From an uncultured Eubacteriales bacterium (GTDB lineage: Bacteria > Bacillota > Clostridia > Christensenellales > Christensenellaceae): 8,928 nucleotides of DNA. The stretch covers positions 1-8,928 of the forward strand of contig USII01000035.1 of NCBI GenBank assembly GCA_900554725.1, read 5' to 3'. The notes beneath the pieces were generated by a model, which saw only the letters and a list, made by a program, of their open reading frames with translations, was not told the origin of the DNA and ran no database searches. The position numbers and the translations under genes were made by a program. Of this stretch, positions 1 to 7,007 are shown in pieces; the first letter of the stretch is position 1; each line of letters opens with the position of its first letter.

Positions 1-436
1 TCAGCAGACCCGCCGTCGCGCGGCTGACGGAGATGCGCAGCACCGTCCCGTCGCCCAGCCGCCGGGCATAGTAGAGCGTCTTCTGCAGGAGCGTCGCGGA
101 GTAGCGGGTGCTCTCGCCCTCTCCGGTCTTGAGCGCCTGCTGCACCTCCTCGCGGTCGGCGTGGCTCTCCATAGAGGACGCGTCCGCCTGCGTATCATAG
201 AGGACGCTGCCGTCGGCGGCGATCCACGTCAGGCGGAAGCGGTCGGACGAGAGCTGCGCGAGGTAGTCCCCGCCCGTGCTCTCCACCGCGGCGGAGGCCA
301 GCGTCAGCTCGTCCTTGAGCTGCGTCTCCTGCACGCCGCCGAAGAAATCATACAGATAGCCGAGAATCAGCAAAAGGCTCGCGAGCAGGACCGTCCCCGC
401 CACGAGCACAATGGAGCGGAAAATCTTTCTTGTCAT
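1..436 (-). CDS. phoR: PhoR-type sensor histidine kinase, N-terminal part (cut by window edge)
   Basis: This frame is open from an ATG at 436 to the left edge, giving 145 codons with no stop. The start codon overlaps the phoB stop (ATGA), and GGGAGGTG lies just upstream as a good ribosome site. Residues about 6-28 form a hydrophobic membrane anchor (FRSIVLVAGTVLLASLLLIL). An extracytoplasmic sensor segment follows, with a YDTQADASSMESH stretch and an ISVSRATAGLL end that is usual in Pho/VicK-like kinases. The HAMP, histidine phosphoacceptor and ATPase domains lie outside the window, so kinase activity is inferred from gene order and N-terminal architecture. Its expected role is to phosphorylate the adjacent PhoB under phosphate limitation, with PhoU as the link to the transporter. 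GC is very high (about 75% in the first 60 bases). Confidence 0.85.
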   Translation of the reverse strand, partial: MTRKIFRSIVLVAGTVLLASLLLILGYLYDFFGGVQETQLKDELTLASAAVESTGGDYLAQLSSDRFRLTWIAADGSVLYDTQADASSMESHADREEVQQALKTGEGESTRYSATLLQKTLYYARRLGDGTVLRISVSRATAGLL

Positions 437-1110
437 GCCTGCACCTCCCACCGGTAGCCGACACCGCGCACCGTCGTGATGGCGGCGCCGTAGGCCCCGA
501 GCTTCTGGCGCAGGGTGCGGATGTGCATGTCGACCGTGCGCGACTCGCCGCAGTAGTCCATGCCCCAGATCTCGCTGAAGAGCTGGTCGCGAGTAAACGC
601 CATCCCCGGATGGGACAGAAACAGCCGCAGCAACTCAAACTCCTTATACGTCAGCGCGATACGCTCGCCGTCTGCAGTGACGGTGCGCTCGTCAAGATGC
701 ACGCACAGCCCGCCGGAGCTGAGCGTGCGCGCCTGCTCGGTGCTCTGCCCACAGCGGCGCAGCACCGCCTTGACGCAGGAGACGAGTTCCATCACGCCGA
801 AGGGCTTTGTCAGATAGTAGTCCGCGCCGAGATCCAGCCCCTGGATCCGGTCATACTCCGCGCCCTTGGCCGTGGCCATCACGACGGGGATCTCCCGCAG
901 CGCGGGCGAGGCCTTCATCCGCCGCAGCAGGTCGATCCCGCTCACGCCGGGGAGCATCACGTCCAGCACGACGAGCGCGGGCTTCTCCTGCTCCAGCGCC
1001 GCCCAGAACGAGCCGCCGTCGGCAAAGCCGCGCGCCTCCAGCCCGGTCGACTGCAGCGCGTATACCTCGATGTCGCGGATGCTGTCATCGTCCTCCACGC
1101 ACCAGATCAT
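433..1110 (-). CDS. phoB: PhoB/PhoP-type response regulator (OmpR family)
   Basis: A 225-residue regulator of normal family length. The receiver domain spans residues 1-115. It has the acidic cluster EDDD at 6-9, phosphoacceptor Asp50 in VVLDVMLPG, switch Thr80 in VMATAKG and Lys102 in LTKPFG. A winged-helix DNA-binding domain spans about 125-223, with LTYKEFELLRLF, the recognition segment SRTVDMHIRTLRQKL and the closing VRGVGYRWE. The start at 1110 is preceded by GGGAGGTGA and lies 18 bases after the phoU stop. The gene overlaps the kinase start by four bases, which implies translational coupling. Its position inside a pst-phoU operon marks it as the phosphate-limitation regulator. It probably activates its own operon, though PhoB and PhoP naming differs between lineages. 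Confidence 0.93.
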   Translation of the reverse strand: MIWCVEDDDSIRDIEVYALQSTGLEARGFADGGSFWAALEQEKPALVVLDVMLPGVSGIDLLRRMKASPALREIPVVMATAKGAEYDRIQGLDLGADYYLTKPFGVMELVSCVKAVLRRCGQSTEQARTLSSGGLCVHLDERTVTADGERIALTYKEFELLRLFLSHPGMAFTRDQLFSEIWGMDYCGESRTVDMHIRTLRQKLGAYGAAITTVRGVGYRWEVQA

Positions 1111-1128
1111 AAAGCAGTCACCTCCCCG

Positions 1129-1773
1129 TCAGAGCGCATTGTGTACGCCCGTTATCGAGAAGATCACCCACTCGGCGATGTTCACCGCGTGGTCGCCGAT
1201 CCGCTCGAAATACTTCGCGATCATCAACAGGTCGAGCGCATACTCGCCGTCGTCGGGGTTCGCCGCGATCTTGCCGATGAGCGCGCGCTTGACCTGCTCA
1301 AAGTAATCGTCGACGGTATCGTCGTCGGCGATGACCTTTTCCGCCAATATTGTATCATGTTTTACATATGCGTCAACACTTTCCGTGACCATTTTAATGG
1401 TCGCGCGCGCCATAGAGCGCAGCAGATCGTCATGTTCCGCCGTTCTGCCACCCAGATAGATGATAATTTCCGAAATATCATCCGCCTGGTCACCTATGCG
1501 CTCCATGTCCGTGATCATCTTCAGCGCGGCGGAGATCTGGCGCAGGTCGCGCGCGACGGGCTGCTGCTGCAGCAGCAGCTTCAGGCAGAGCGACTCGATG
1601 GTGCGCTCCTTCTGGTCAATCTCCTCGTCGAGCGGCGCAACCTTCGCCGCCAGCTCGCGGTCGCCCTCGGTCAGCGCGCGCGAGGCCAGCGCGATGACCT
1701 CCTCGCACAGCGAGCCCATCTCGATCAGCTCCCGGTTCAGCAGCGCCAGCTGCTCATCAAAGCGACTTCTCAT
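1129..1773 (-). CDS. phoU: PhoU phosphate signalling regulator
   Basis: A 214-residue all-helical protein close to the usual PhoU length. It has two PhoU repeats. The first carries DMERIGDQADDISEII (about residues 89-104) and the second carries YFERIGDHAVNIAEWV near the C terminus; these are the metal-binding E-R-I-G-D signatures of the family. PhoU is a cytoplasmic dimer that couples the Pst transporter to the PhoR kinase and dampens Pho signalling when phosphate is plentiful. The ATG directly follows the pstB stop (TAAATG), with a GGAGG inside the pstB end. Oddity: bases about 1321-1500 are near 49% GC by hand count and use A/T-ending codons, while the flanking parts of the gene are above 58%. 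Confidence 0.95.
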   Translation of the reverse strand: MRSRFDEQLALLNRELIEMGSLCEEVIALASRALTEGDRELAAKVAPLDEEIDQKERTIESLCLKLLLQQQPVARDLRQISAALKMITDMERIGDQADDISEIIIYLGGRTAEHDDLLRSMARATIKMVTESVDAYVKHDTILAEKVIADDDTVDDYFEQVKRALIGKIAANPDDGEYALDLLMIAKYFERIGDHAVNIAEWVIFSITGVHNAL

Positions 1774-2532
1774 TTATCCGAACCTCCCCGTGATATAGTC
1801 CTCCGTGCGCTTGTCGCGCGGCGTGGAGAAGAGCGTCTGCGTGTCGCCGACCTCCACGGCCTCGCCCAGGAGGAAGAACGCCGTGCGGTCGGAGATGCGC
1901 ACCGCCTGCTGCATGTTGTGGGTGACGATGACGATGGTGTACTTGTCCTTGAGTTCCAGCGCCAGTTCCTCGATCTTCGAGGTGGAGATGGGGTCAAGGG
2001 CGGAAGTCGGCTCGTCCATGAGCAGCACTTCCGGCTCCACCGCCAGCGCGCGGGCGATGCACAAACGCTGCTGCTGGCCGCCGGAGAGGCCGAGGGCGCT
2101 CTTCTTCAGGCGGTCCTTCACCTCGTCCCAGATGGCGGCGTCGCGCAGGCTCTGCTCGACGATCTCGTCCAAGTCGGCGCGGTTCTTGATACCGTGGGTG
2201 CGCGGCCCGAAGGCGACATTATCATAAACGCTCATGGGGAAGGGATTTGGCTTTTGAAACACCATGCCTACGCGCTTTCTGAGCAGGTTGACATCCATAT
2301 TTCCATAGATATCCTGCCCATCCAGCAGGATTTCCCCCTGGATTTTGCAGCCCTCCACCAGGTCGTTCATGCGGTTTAGAGTTTTTATAAGCGTGGATTT
2401 GCCACAGCCTGAAGGGCCGATGAACGCGGTGATCTCCCGCTCCCGAATATCCAGATTGATTTTCTTTAGCGCCTGGAAGCTCCCGTAATACAGGTCCAGA
2501 TCTTTTATTTCAAATTTTGTGGTCTTTTCCAT
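1774..2532 (-). CDS. pstB: Phosphate ABC transporter ATPase PstB
   Basis: A 252-residue ABC ATPase of standard PstB length. It shows Walker A GPSGCGKS (39-46), the Q-loop [15 protein letters not shown] (91-105) typical of PstB, signature LSGGQQQR (149-156), Walker [13 protein letters not shown] (169-180) and H-loop His205 in VTHNM. It hydrolyses ATP on the cytoplasmic face to drive PstC/PstA. The ATG at 2532 was chosen because it gives [12 protein letters not shown], sits one base after the pstA stop and has AAGGTGG upstream; a longer open frame to 2604 only extends into pstA. Oddity: codon use changes abruptly near residue 105. Upstream codons are mixed (AAT, GAT, TAT), while downstream codons end almost all in G or C. 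Confidence 0.96.
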   Translation of the reverse strand: MEKTTKFEIKDLDLYYGSFQALKKINLDIREREITAFIGPSGCGKSTLIKTLNRMNDLVEGCKIQGEILLDGQDIYGNMDVNLLRKRVGMVFQKPNPFPMSVYDNVAFGPRTHGIKNRADLDEIVEQSLRDAAIWDEVKDRLKKSALGLSGGQQQRLCIARALAVEPEVLLMDEPTSALDPISTSKIEELALELKDKYTIVIVTHNMQQAVRISDRTAFFLLGEAVEVGDTQTLFSTPRDKRTEDYITGRFG

Positions 2533-2533
2533 C

Positions 2534-3436
2534 TTACTTTCCACCTTGTTTCCCTTTGGTAATCTTCTTGGCAATAAAAGCCGAGAGCGCGTTAATTCCC
2601 ACAACGACGACGATAAGGACTACCGCCGTGGCATAAGTCTGGTCGATATACAGGCCTTCGCTAGAGAGCGCGTACATGTGCACGGAGAGGGTGCGCGTAG
2701 AATCAAAAACGCTGGTGGGCACTTCTGCCACTGTCCCCGCCGTATACATGAGCGCAGCTGTTTCGCCTACAATTCTTCCGATGGAGAGGATGACGCCGGC
2801 CAGTATCCCGGGAACCGCCGAAGGCAGCACGATTTTAAACACAGTGCGCAGCCGCCCGGCTCCCAGCCCAAAGCTGCCCTCCCGGAAGGAATCCGGCACA
2901 GCCTTTAGGGCCTCTTCCGTCGTGCGCATGATGACGGGCAATATCATGATGGCAAGCGTGCAGGCGCCGGCCAGCAGCGACATCTGCCAGTGCAGCGCCG
3001 TCACGAAAAAGAGCATGCCAAACAGGCCGTATACAATGGAGGGAATGCCGGAGAGCGTTTCCGCAGTGATGCGCACAAGCCCCACAATCTTATTGCCCCT
3101 CTTTGCATATTCCACCAGATAGATGGCCGCAAAAATTCCAAGAGGCGCGGCAATGAGCAGGGAGAGGACCGTCATCAAAATGGTATTGATGATGGCGGGC
3201 ATCATGGAGACATTTTCCGAATTATATTCCCATGCGAACAGGCTGGGCGTAAGATGGGGGATGCCCTTTATCAAAATATAACCCACCAAAAACAACAGCA
3301 CTGCAACGGTGATCATCATGCACAGGCGAACGAGCCAGCGCAGGCAAAAGGCCGTCGCATGGCCATGCGCCCTCTGTATTTTCTTTGCAGGCGCTTTGTT
3401 TTGCACAGGCGCCGGGCTGTTTTGCGTCTTTATCAT
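2534..3436 (-). CDS. pstA: Phosphate ABC transporter permease PstA
   Basis: A 300-residue membrane protein. About six transmembrane segments are visible: residues about 33-53 ([18 protein letters not shown]), 80-110, 136-155, 158-175, 210-235 and a C-terminal helix about 268-290. The EAA-type cytoplasmic loop that contacts PstB is at [20 protein letters not shown], and the [11 protein letters not shown] segment is typical of the Pst permease pair. It forms the phosphate channel with PstC. Its ATG overlaps the pstC stop (ATGA) and has a strong AAAAGGAGGG site, so translation is probably coupled. The N-terminal 30 residues are basic and poorly conserved in look, as is common in PstA. Its place after pstC and before pstB agrees with PstA rather than PstC. 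Confidence 0.94.
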   Translation of the reverse strand: MIKTQNSPAPVQNKAPAKKIQRAHGHATAFCLRWLVRLCMMITVAVLLFLVGYILIKGIPHLTPSLFAWEYNSENVSMMPAIINTILMTVLSLLIAAPLGIFAAIYLVEYAKRGNKIVGLVRITAETLSGIPSIVYGLFGMLFFVTALHWQMSLLAGACTLAIMILPVIMRTTEEALKAVPDSFREGSFGLGAGRLRTVFKIVLPSAVPGILAGVILSIGRIVGETAALMYTAGTVAEVPTSVFDSTRTLSVHMYALSSEGLYIDQTYATAVVLIVVVVGINALSAFIAKKITKGKQGGK

Positions 3437-4290
3437 TTCGCTTCCCTCCTTTTAAGCAGAGAGAACAGCATATTGATGAGAAGAATGAATACAAACAGAA
3501 CAACTGCTGTTGCGATCAGCGCTTCCCGGTGCAAATCCGCCGCATAGCCCATTTCCAGAACGATATTGGCTGTCAGGGTGCGGACGCCTTCCAGAATACT
3601 ATCGGGTATGCGCGGCTGGTTTCCCGCCACCATAATGACCGCCATCGTCTCCCCAATGGCGCGGCCAACGCCCAGAATGATTCCGGCCATAATGCCGGAT
3701 TTGGCTGCGGGCACGATGGTGCGAAATACGCTGCGCTCATGCGTCGCCCCAAGGGCAAGAGAACCCTCGTAGTAGCTTTCGGGCACAGCCCGGATGGCAG
3801 ATTCGCTCACCGTGATGATCGTGGGCAGTATCATGATGCCAAGAAGCAGGGAGGCCGTCAGCATGCTGTTTCCGTGTCCGCCGATGTTATCCCGCACAAA
3901 GGGCACCAGCACGACCAGGCCAAAGAAGCCGTAAACCACCGAGGGGATGCCCGCCAGCAGCTCGACTGCCGGAGATAGAATGCGGTGCAGGCGGGGCGGG
4001 CAGAACCGGGCCATATAGATTGCCGTAAGAAGCCCGATGGGAACGCCAAAAAGCAATGCGCCCGCCGTCACATAAATGCTGCCAAGAATCATGGGAAAGA
4101 TTCCATAGAGATCGTTGGCGGGGCGCCAGGTCGTCCCTGAAATAAAATCCCATACGCCGATTTCCGCCATGGCCGGAACGCCGTTTATAAACAGGAATAT
4201 GCAGATGATGGCCACGGCCAGAATGCAGACGCATGCCGCCGCAAAGAACACGCCCTTCGCCGTTTTTTCCTTTAAATTTTTTATCTTCAT
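3433..4290 (-). CDS. pstC: Phosphate ABC transporter permease PstC
   Basis: A 285-residue permease. An N-terminal helix at about 14-36 (FFAAACVCILAVAIICIFLF) is followed by several more membrane segments. A periplasmic-side stretch with GVWDFISGTTWRPANDLYGI is characteristic of PstC, and the EAA loop reads ESAIRAVPESYYEGSLALGA. The final GRAIGETMAVIMVAGN segment matches the family. It pairs with PstA to carry phosphate across the membrane. The ATG at 4290 is preceded by AGAGGAT. It lies 87 bases after pstS, the widest gap in this operon. Confidence 0.95.
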   Translation of the reverse strand: MKIKNLKEKTAKGVFFAAACVCILAVAIICIFLFINGVPAMAEIGVWDFISGTTWRPANDLYGIFPMILGSIYVTAGALLFGVPIGLLTAIYMARFCPPRLHRILSPAVELLAGIPSVVYGFFGLVVLVPFVRDNIGGHGNSMLTASLLLGIMILPTIITVSESAIRAVPESYYEGSLALGATHERSVFRTIVPAAKSGIMAGIILGVGRAIGETMAVIMVAGNQPRIPDSILEGVRTLTANIVLEMGYAADLHREALIATAVVLFVFILLINMLFSLLKRREAK

Positions 4291-4320
4291 CGTATCCTCT
4301 TATGACAAGGCAAAGGGTCA

Positions 4321-4341
4321 CGGCCCGGTATCCGGATGCCG
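4321..4341 (-). other. Intercistronic stem-loop between pstS and pstC
   Basis: The minus-strand RNA can form CGGC-(AT bulge)-CCGG-ATA loop-CCGG-GCCG, which is an eight-pair GC-rich stem with one two-base bulge. It sits in the 87-base gap (4291-4377) between the pstS stop and the pstC start. No T-run follows it, so it does not look like an intrinsic terminator. An mRNA-stabilising or processing role that keeps pstS transcript above pstCAB is possible but inferred only from position. Confidence 0.4.
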
Positions 4342-4377
4342 CAACCCCCTGCTTACCTTCCTATGGATTTTGCGCTC

Positions 4378-5310
4378 TTATTTTACAACATCTGCCCAGC
4401 TTGTAATTTCTCCGGTGAAGATGCTCGTAATATCCTCCATCGCAATATCCGTCATGGAATTTTCGTTGTTGACAACCACGGCAATGCCGTCCATCGCAAT
4501 GACTGTGGGTGTAAGCGTTTCCAGCTCGCTGTCCTTGAGCTCGCGGGAAGCCATGCCGATATCGTATACGCCTTCTGTCGCCGAGGACATGCCGGTGGAG
4601 GAATCTGTCTGCTGAACTTCGATTTCAGCATCCGGGTTTACAGCTGCGTACGCCTCCTTCAGCTTCTCCATCACGGGCGTTACAGAGGAGGAGCCGCCAA
4701 CCACGATTTTTCCAGCGGGCGCACTGCCTGCATACGGCTGGGCATCATCTGCAATAGAGATATAGCCTTCCTCTTCGATGACTGCCTGCCCTTCCTCGCT
4801 CATGATGAAGGAAATGAAATCCTGCGCCAGCTCGGAAGCGCCGTCCTTTTTCACCGCAATATTGAACGGACGGGAAATCTTGTAAGAGCCATCTTTAATG
4901 TTCTCTACAGTGGCCTCGGTGCCGTCTACCGTCAGCGCCTTCACCGTCTCATCGAGAGAGCCGAGGGAGATATAGCCAATGGCATACGGATTGCCGGCGA
5001 CTGTCGTCATGACGACGGATGTGCTGCTGGCGATGGTGGCATCCAGCGTAGTCATATCCACGGTGTTGCCTTCCTCATCCTCCTGCTCGATTCCAAGCAG
5101 TTCCACAAAAGCACCTCTTGTCCCAGAGCCATCTTCGCGGGAGACTACCATAATCTCATTATCCGCATCGAAGCTGCCTTCTGCTTCGCCAGAGCTCGCG
5201 GGCTGCTGGCTCGCTTCGTCAGTTCCAGAACTATCCTGGTTTGTTGCGCAGCCAGCGAACAGGCTCATGGCCAGCAGGGCTGCTATCATAATCGATACAA
5301 ACTTTTTCAT
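4378..5310 (-). CDS. pstS: Phosphate-binding lipoprotein PstS, circularly permuted domain order
   Basis: A 310-residue secreted lipoprotein. It has an MKK start, a hydrophobic core, lipobox LFAGC (Cys21) and a low-complexity Ser/Glu-rich linker to about residue 50. Phosphate-binding signatures are SREDGSGTRGAF (57-68), AIGYISLGSLDETVKAL (110-126), GSSSVTPVMEKL (206-217), IGMASRELKD (251-260) and IFTGEITSWADV (297-308). In the textbook PstS order, the GSxSV, SRE and FTG motifs precede SREDGSGTRGAF. Here they follow it, so the two halves are swapped, with the join near residues 188-200. It captures phosphate outside the membrane for PstC/PstA. The ATG at 5310 has a clear ACGGAGGT site. It is first in the operon and separated from pstC by 87 bases, as expected for an abundantly made binding protein. 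Confidence 0.94.
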   Translation of the reverse strand: MKKFVSIMIAALLAMSLFAGCATNQDSSGTDEASQQPASSGEAEGSFDADNEIMVVSREDGSGTRGAFVELLGIEQEDEEGNTVDMTTLDATIASSTSVVMTTVAGNPYAIGYISLGSLDETVKALTVDGTEATVENIKDGSYKISRPFNIAVKKDGASELAQDFISFIMSEEGQAVIEEEGYISIADDAQPYAGSAPAGKIVVGGSSSVTPVMEKLKEAYAAVNPDAEIEVQQTDSSTGMSSATEGVYDIGMASRELKDSELETLTPTVIAMDGIAVVVNNENSMTDIAMEDITSIFTGEITSWADVVK

Positions 5311-5361
5311 TCTTCTTACCTCCGTTTTTATGGTTTCAGCATACCCTCTTTGTGTAAGAGA

Positions 5362-5391
5362 AGAATACAGATAAAATCAAATTTATGTAAA
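5362..5391 (-). promoter_or_regulatory. Candidate promoter for the pst-pho operon
   Basis: On the minus strand, TTTACA (5391-5386) is followed by an 18-base spacer and TATTCT (5367-5362). This is a fair sigma-A type match about 50 bases before the pstS start. The TTTTACATA that overlaps the -35 element recurs in the same intergenic region, so this element may be part of a Pho box rather than a plain -35. The exact start site cannot be fixed from sequence. Confidence 0.45.
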
Positions 5392-5446
5392 AGATTGGCT
5401 GCCCTTTTTCCCTTAGATTTCCCCTTCTCAAGGGTTTTTATGCCGA

Positions 5447-5467
5447 GATTTTACATAGGATTTTACA
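5447..5467 (+). promoter_or_regulatory. Direct repeat GATTTTACA, possible PhoB/PhoP binding site
   Basis: Two perfect copies of GATTTTACA lie at 5447-5455 and 5459-5467, with a 12-base period. The TTTACA core resembles the TTAACA-like half sites known for PhoP in Bacillus, although those repeat at about 11 bases. A related TTTTACATA occurs on the opposite strand at 5392-5384. The repeat lies 27 bases before the acetyltransferase -35 and about 137 bases before pstS. It could serve either gene or both. Confidence 0.45.
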
Positions 5468-5493
5468 ATTAAAATTGCCCCTCTTGCGCTCCT

Positions 5494-5522
5494 TTGCCTT
5501 TTTTCCCCGGCCATGGTATACT
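5494..5522 (+). promoter_or_regulatory. Promoter of the acetyltransferase gene
   Basis: TTGCCT (5494-5499), a 17-base spacer and TATACT (5517-5522) make a good sigma-A type promoter, and TGG immediately precedes the -10. The predicted transcript start near 5529 gives a leader of about 28 bases. An AAGGAG ribosome site is at 5536-5541. Confidence 0.6.
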
Positions 5523-5557
5523 GAGAACATCTTACAAGGAGTGTATCGTTTTTATCA

Positions 5558-6004
5558 ATGATTCGAGAGATGACTCAAAAGGATAAAGAGATTTTTCTTT
5601 GCATGTGCCAGGAGTTTTACCGCTCTTCAGCGGTGCTTCACGAGATTCCCGCCGCGTATATGGAAGAAACTTTTCGCCGGGTGACGAGCGGCTCTCCCTA
5701 TGCCAGGGGATATATACTCTCAAAGGATGAGCACAGCGAGCCTTCCGGCTATTTGCTCACCAGCATCACCTATTCCAACGAAGTGGGCGGGCTGGTTCTC
5801 TGGCTGGAGGAGCTTTATTTGCGCGAAAGTGCCCGCGGCCTGGGGCTTGGGAGCGAGGCGATGGAGTATGTCAAAAAAAACCGCCCGGCAGATGTCAAGC
5901 GCTTGCGGCTGGAAGTGACGGCCCACAACAGCGGCGCCATTCGGCTCTATGAGCGGCTTGGCTATGAGCAGCTGGATTATGTGCAGATGGTTCAGGATTT
6001 CTAA
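5558..6004 (+). CDS. GNAT-family N-acetyltransferase
   Basis: A 148-residue protein of usual GNAT length. The acetyl-CoA pyrophosphate-binding loop is RGLGLG (93-98), after the conserved beta-4 strand LVLWLEELYLRE (79-90). The fold ends with the NSGAIRLYERLGY motif (124-136), typical of the superfamily. It transfers an acetyl group from acetyl-CoA to an amine, but the substrate cannot be told. It is divergent from pstS and shares its upstream region. The AAGGAG site is about 16 bases from the ATG, longer than usual, and no better in-frame start exists nearby. An alternative ATG at 5570 lacks any ribosome site. The gene ends within its own terminator, so it is probably monocistronic. Confidence 0.85.
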   Translation: MIREMTQKDKEIFLCMCQEFYRSSAVLHEIPAAYMEETFRRVTSGSPYARGYILSKDEHSEPSGYLLTSITYSNEVGGLVLWLEELYLRESARGLGLGSEAMEYVKKNRPADVKRLRLEVTAHNSGAIRLYERLGYEQLDYVQMVQDF

Positions 6005-6026
6005 AAGGGCGCTCCGGCCCTTTTTT
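6003..6026 (+). terminator. Terminator of the acetyltransferase gene
   Basis: AAAAGGGC (6003-6010) pairs perfectly with GCCCTTTT (6017-6024) across a six-base loop, and the T-run continues to 6026. The stem begins inside the stop codon of the gene. The reverse strand also ends in a short T-run, so weak bidirectional action is possible. Confidence 0.85.
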
Positions 6027-6063
6027 CTTGCCTGCGCGCATTCCGGCGCAGAGAATATGGAAT

Positions 6064-6098
6064 AAAAAAACAAAGACGGCGGGGAAATTTCCCGCCGT
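6064..6098 (-). terminator. Terminator of the AEC permease/corA unit
   Basis: ACGGCGGG (6076-6083) pairs with CCCGCCGT (6091-6098) across a seven-base loop. On the minus strand the hairpin is followed by CTTTG and then seven T residues (6070-6064). It lies about 50 bases beyond the corA stop. Confidence 0.75.
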
Positions 6099-6109
6099 TC
6101 TAAAAGAGA

Positions 6110-6141
6110 GAACACGATGGCAAGCCATCCGTTCTTTTTTT
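6110..6141 (+). terminator. Second hairpin with T-run, probable backup or bidirectional terminator
   Basis: GAAC (6110-6113) and GATGG (6116-6120) pair with CCATC (6125-6129) and GTTC (6131-6134), with a small internal loop and a CAAG apical loop. Seven T residues follow at 6135-6141. This gives the plus strand a second stop signal before it reaches the converging corA gene. The same hairpin is read on the minus strand just after corA ends. Confidence 0.6.
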
Positions 6142-6150
6142 ATTGCCAAA

Positions 6151-6981
6151 TCAAAACCATTTCTTTCGCCGAAAAAACAGGATGCACGCCGTGCAAACCG
6201 CAATGCTCAGCACAATAACCATGGGATATCCCAGGGCCCAGCCATATTCCGGCATGGAAAAATTCATGCCATACCAGCCGGCAATCAGCGTCAGCGGCAA
6301 AAATACCGCGGAAAGCACTGTAAAAATTTTCATAATCTCGTTCTGCTCGATATCCACTTGGGCCTGATATGCCTCTCGTGTGCGCGCGATGCATTCGCTC
6401 AGGTATACGCCCGTGCTTCCAAGATGGCGCACTCTTCGAGCCAGCGCCGCAAAACGGCCGGCTTCCCGCTCGTCCACTGCTCCGCCTTCGCTATCGGCCA
6501 GCGCCTCTATCACCTCTTCTAGCTGATCGTAATATCTGTGGATTCGATGCAGTCTGCGGCGCAGGGCGACAATCCTTCCTGCCGCCCCTTTGACCAGATG
6601 TTTGGCGGTAAAGAGCTCGTTTTCAAAATGCTCGATTTGGATTTCCAGCTGCTCCAGCGCCTCGATATCCTGGGCAGTGAGCATATGGAGATACTCAAAA
6701 AGCGCGCGGCAGGGGGCATCCTGCTGGGAAAGCTCCCGGCCGGCTTGCACAGCGCGCGGGTGTTCTGCAAAAATCGCCAGTTCCTTTTGGCCGCAGTAAA
6801 TGCGGATGCGCTCCCCTTCCCCCCTTTGGGAAGCCACATCTACAAAGTAAAATGCCAGAAAATAGGCTCCATCCGGCAGCACCGCGCAAAAATGCGCGCT
6901 GGCCTTCTGGCGCTCATAAGCCTTATCCCCAAGATACTGCCGAATCTTATCCTCATCCTTTTTTGAATAGATAGATACCAT
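6151..6981 (-). CDS. corA: CorA-family divalent cation transporter
   Basis: A 276-residue protein with the CorA layout: a cytoplasmic N-terminal domain, a long helical region (about 95-205, rich in Glu/Arg, likely coiled coil) and two C-terminal membrane helices. The first helix (about 213-235, IFTVLSAVFLPLTLIAGWYG) ends in the Gly-Met-Asn selectivity motif at 238-240, followed by the loop FSMPEYGWALGYPM. The second is about 253-271, with a basic RRKKWF tail. Family members are pentameric Mg2+ (or Co2+/Ni2+) channels. At 276 residues it is shorter than the roughly 315 of classic CorA, mostly at the N terminus. AAGGAGGG precedes the ATG. It lies 26 bases after the permease gene, so they are probably co-transcribed. 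The transported ion is not proven by sequence. Confidence 0.88.
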   Translation of the reverse strand: MVSIYSKKDEDKIRQYLGDKAYERQKASAHFCAVLPDGAYFLAFYFVDVASQRGEGERIRIYCGQKELAIFAEHPRAVQAGRELSQQDAPCRALFEYLHMLTAQDIEALEQLEIQIEHFENELFTAKHLVKGAAGRIVALRRRLHRIHRYYDQLEEVIEALADSEGGAVDEREAGRFAALARRVRHLGSTGVYLSECIARTREAYQAQVDIEQNEIMKIFTVLSAVFLPLTLIAGWYGMNFSMPEYGWALGYPMVIVLSIAVCTACILFFRRKKWF

Positions 6982-7007
6982 AATCCCTCCTTATTTGGCC
7001 AAAAGCA

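Noticed and set aside
430..2379. A 649-codon plus-strand open frame spanning phoB, phoU and pstB
   Set aside because: It lies opposite three well-supported genes with family motifs. Long antisense frames are common under GC-rich codon use. The product is rich in His, Arg and Gln with no recognisable domain, and it crosses the composition break.
5421..5439. CCCTT-CTC-AAGGG followed by TTTTT, resembling a small terminator
   Set aside because: The stem is only five pairs with a three-base loop, and no plus-strand gene lies upstream for it to end.
4336..5472. A 378-codon plus-strand open frame opposite pstS
   Set aside because: It mirrors pstS codon structure. The opposite strand has a lipobox, a ribosome site and phosphate-binding motifs, and this frame has none.
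6028..6522. A 164-codon plus-strand open frame over the terminator region and the corA end
   Set aside because: It covers two terminator hairpins and the antisense of the CorA GMN region, and has no ribosome site or domain.
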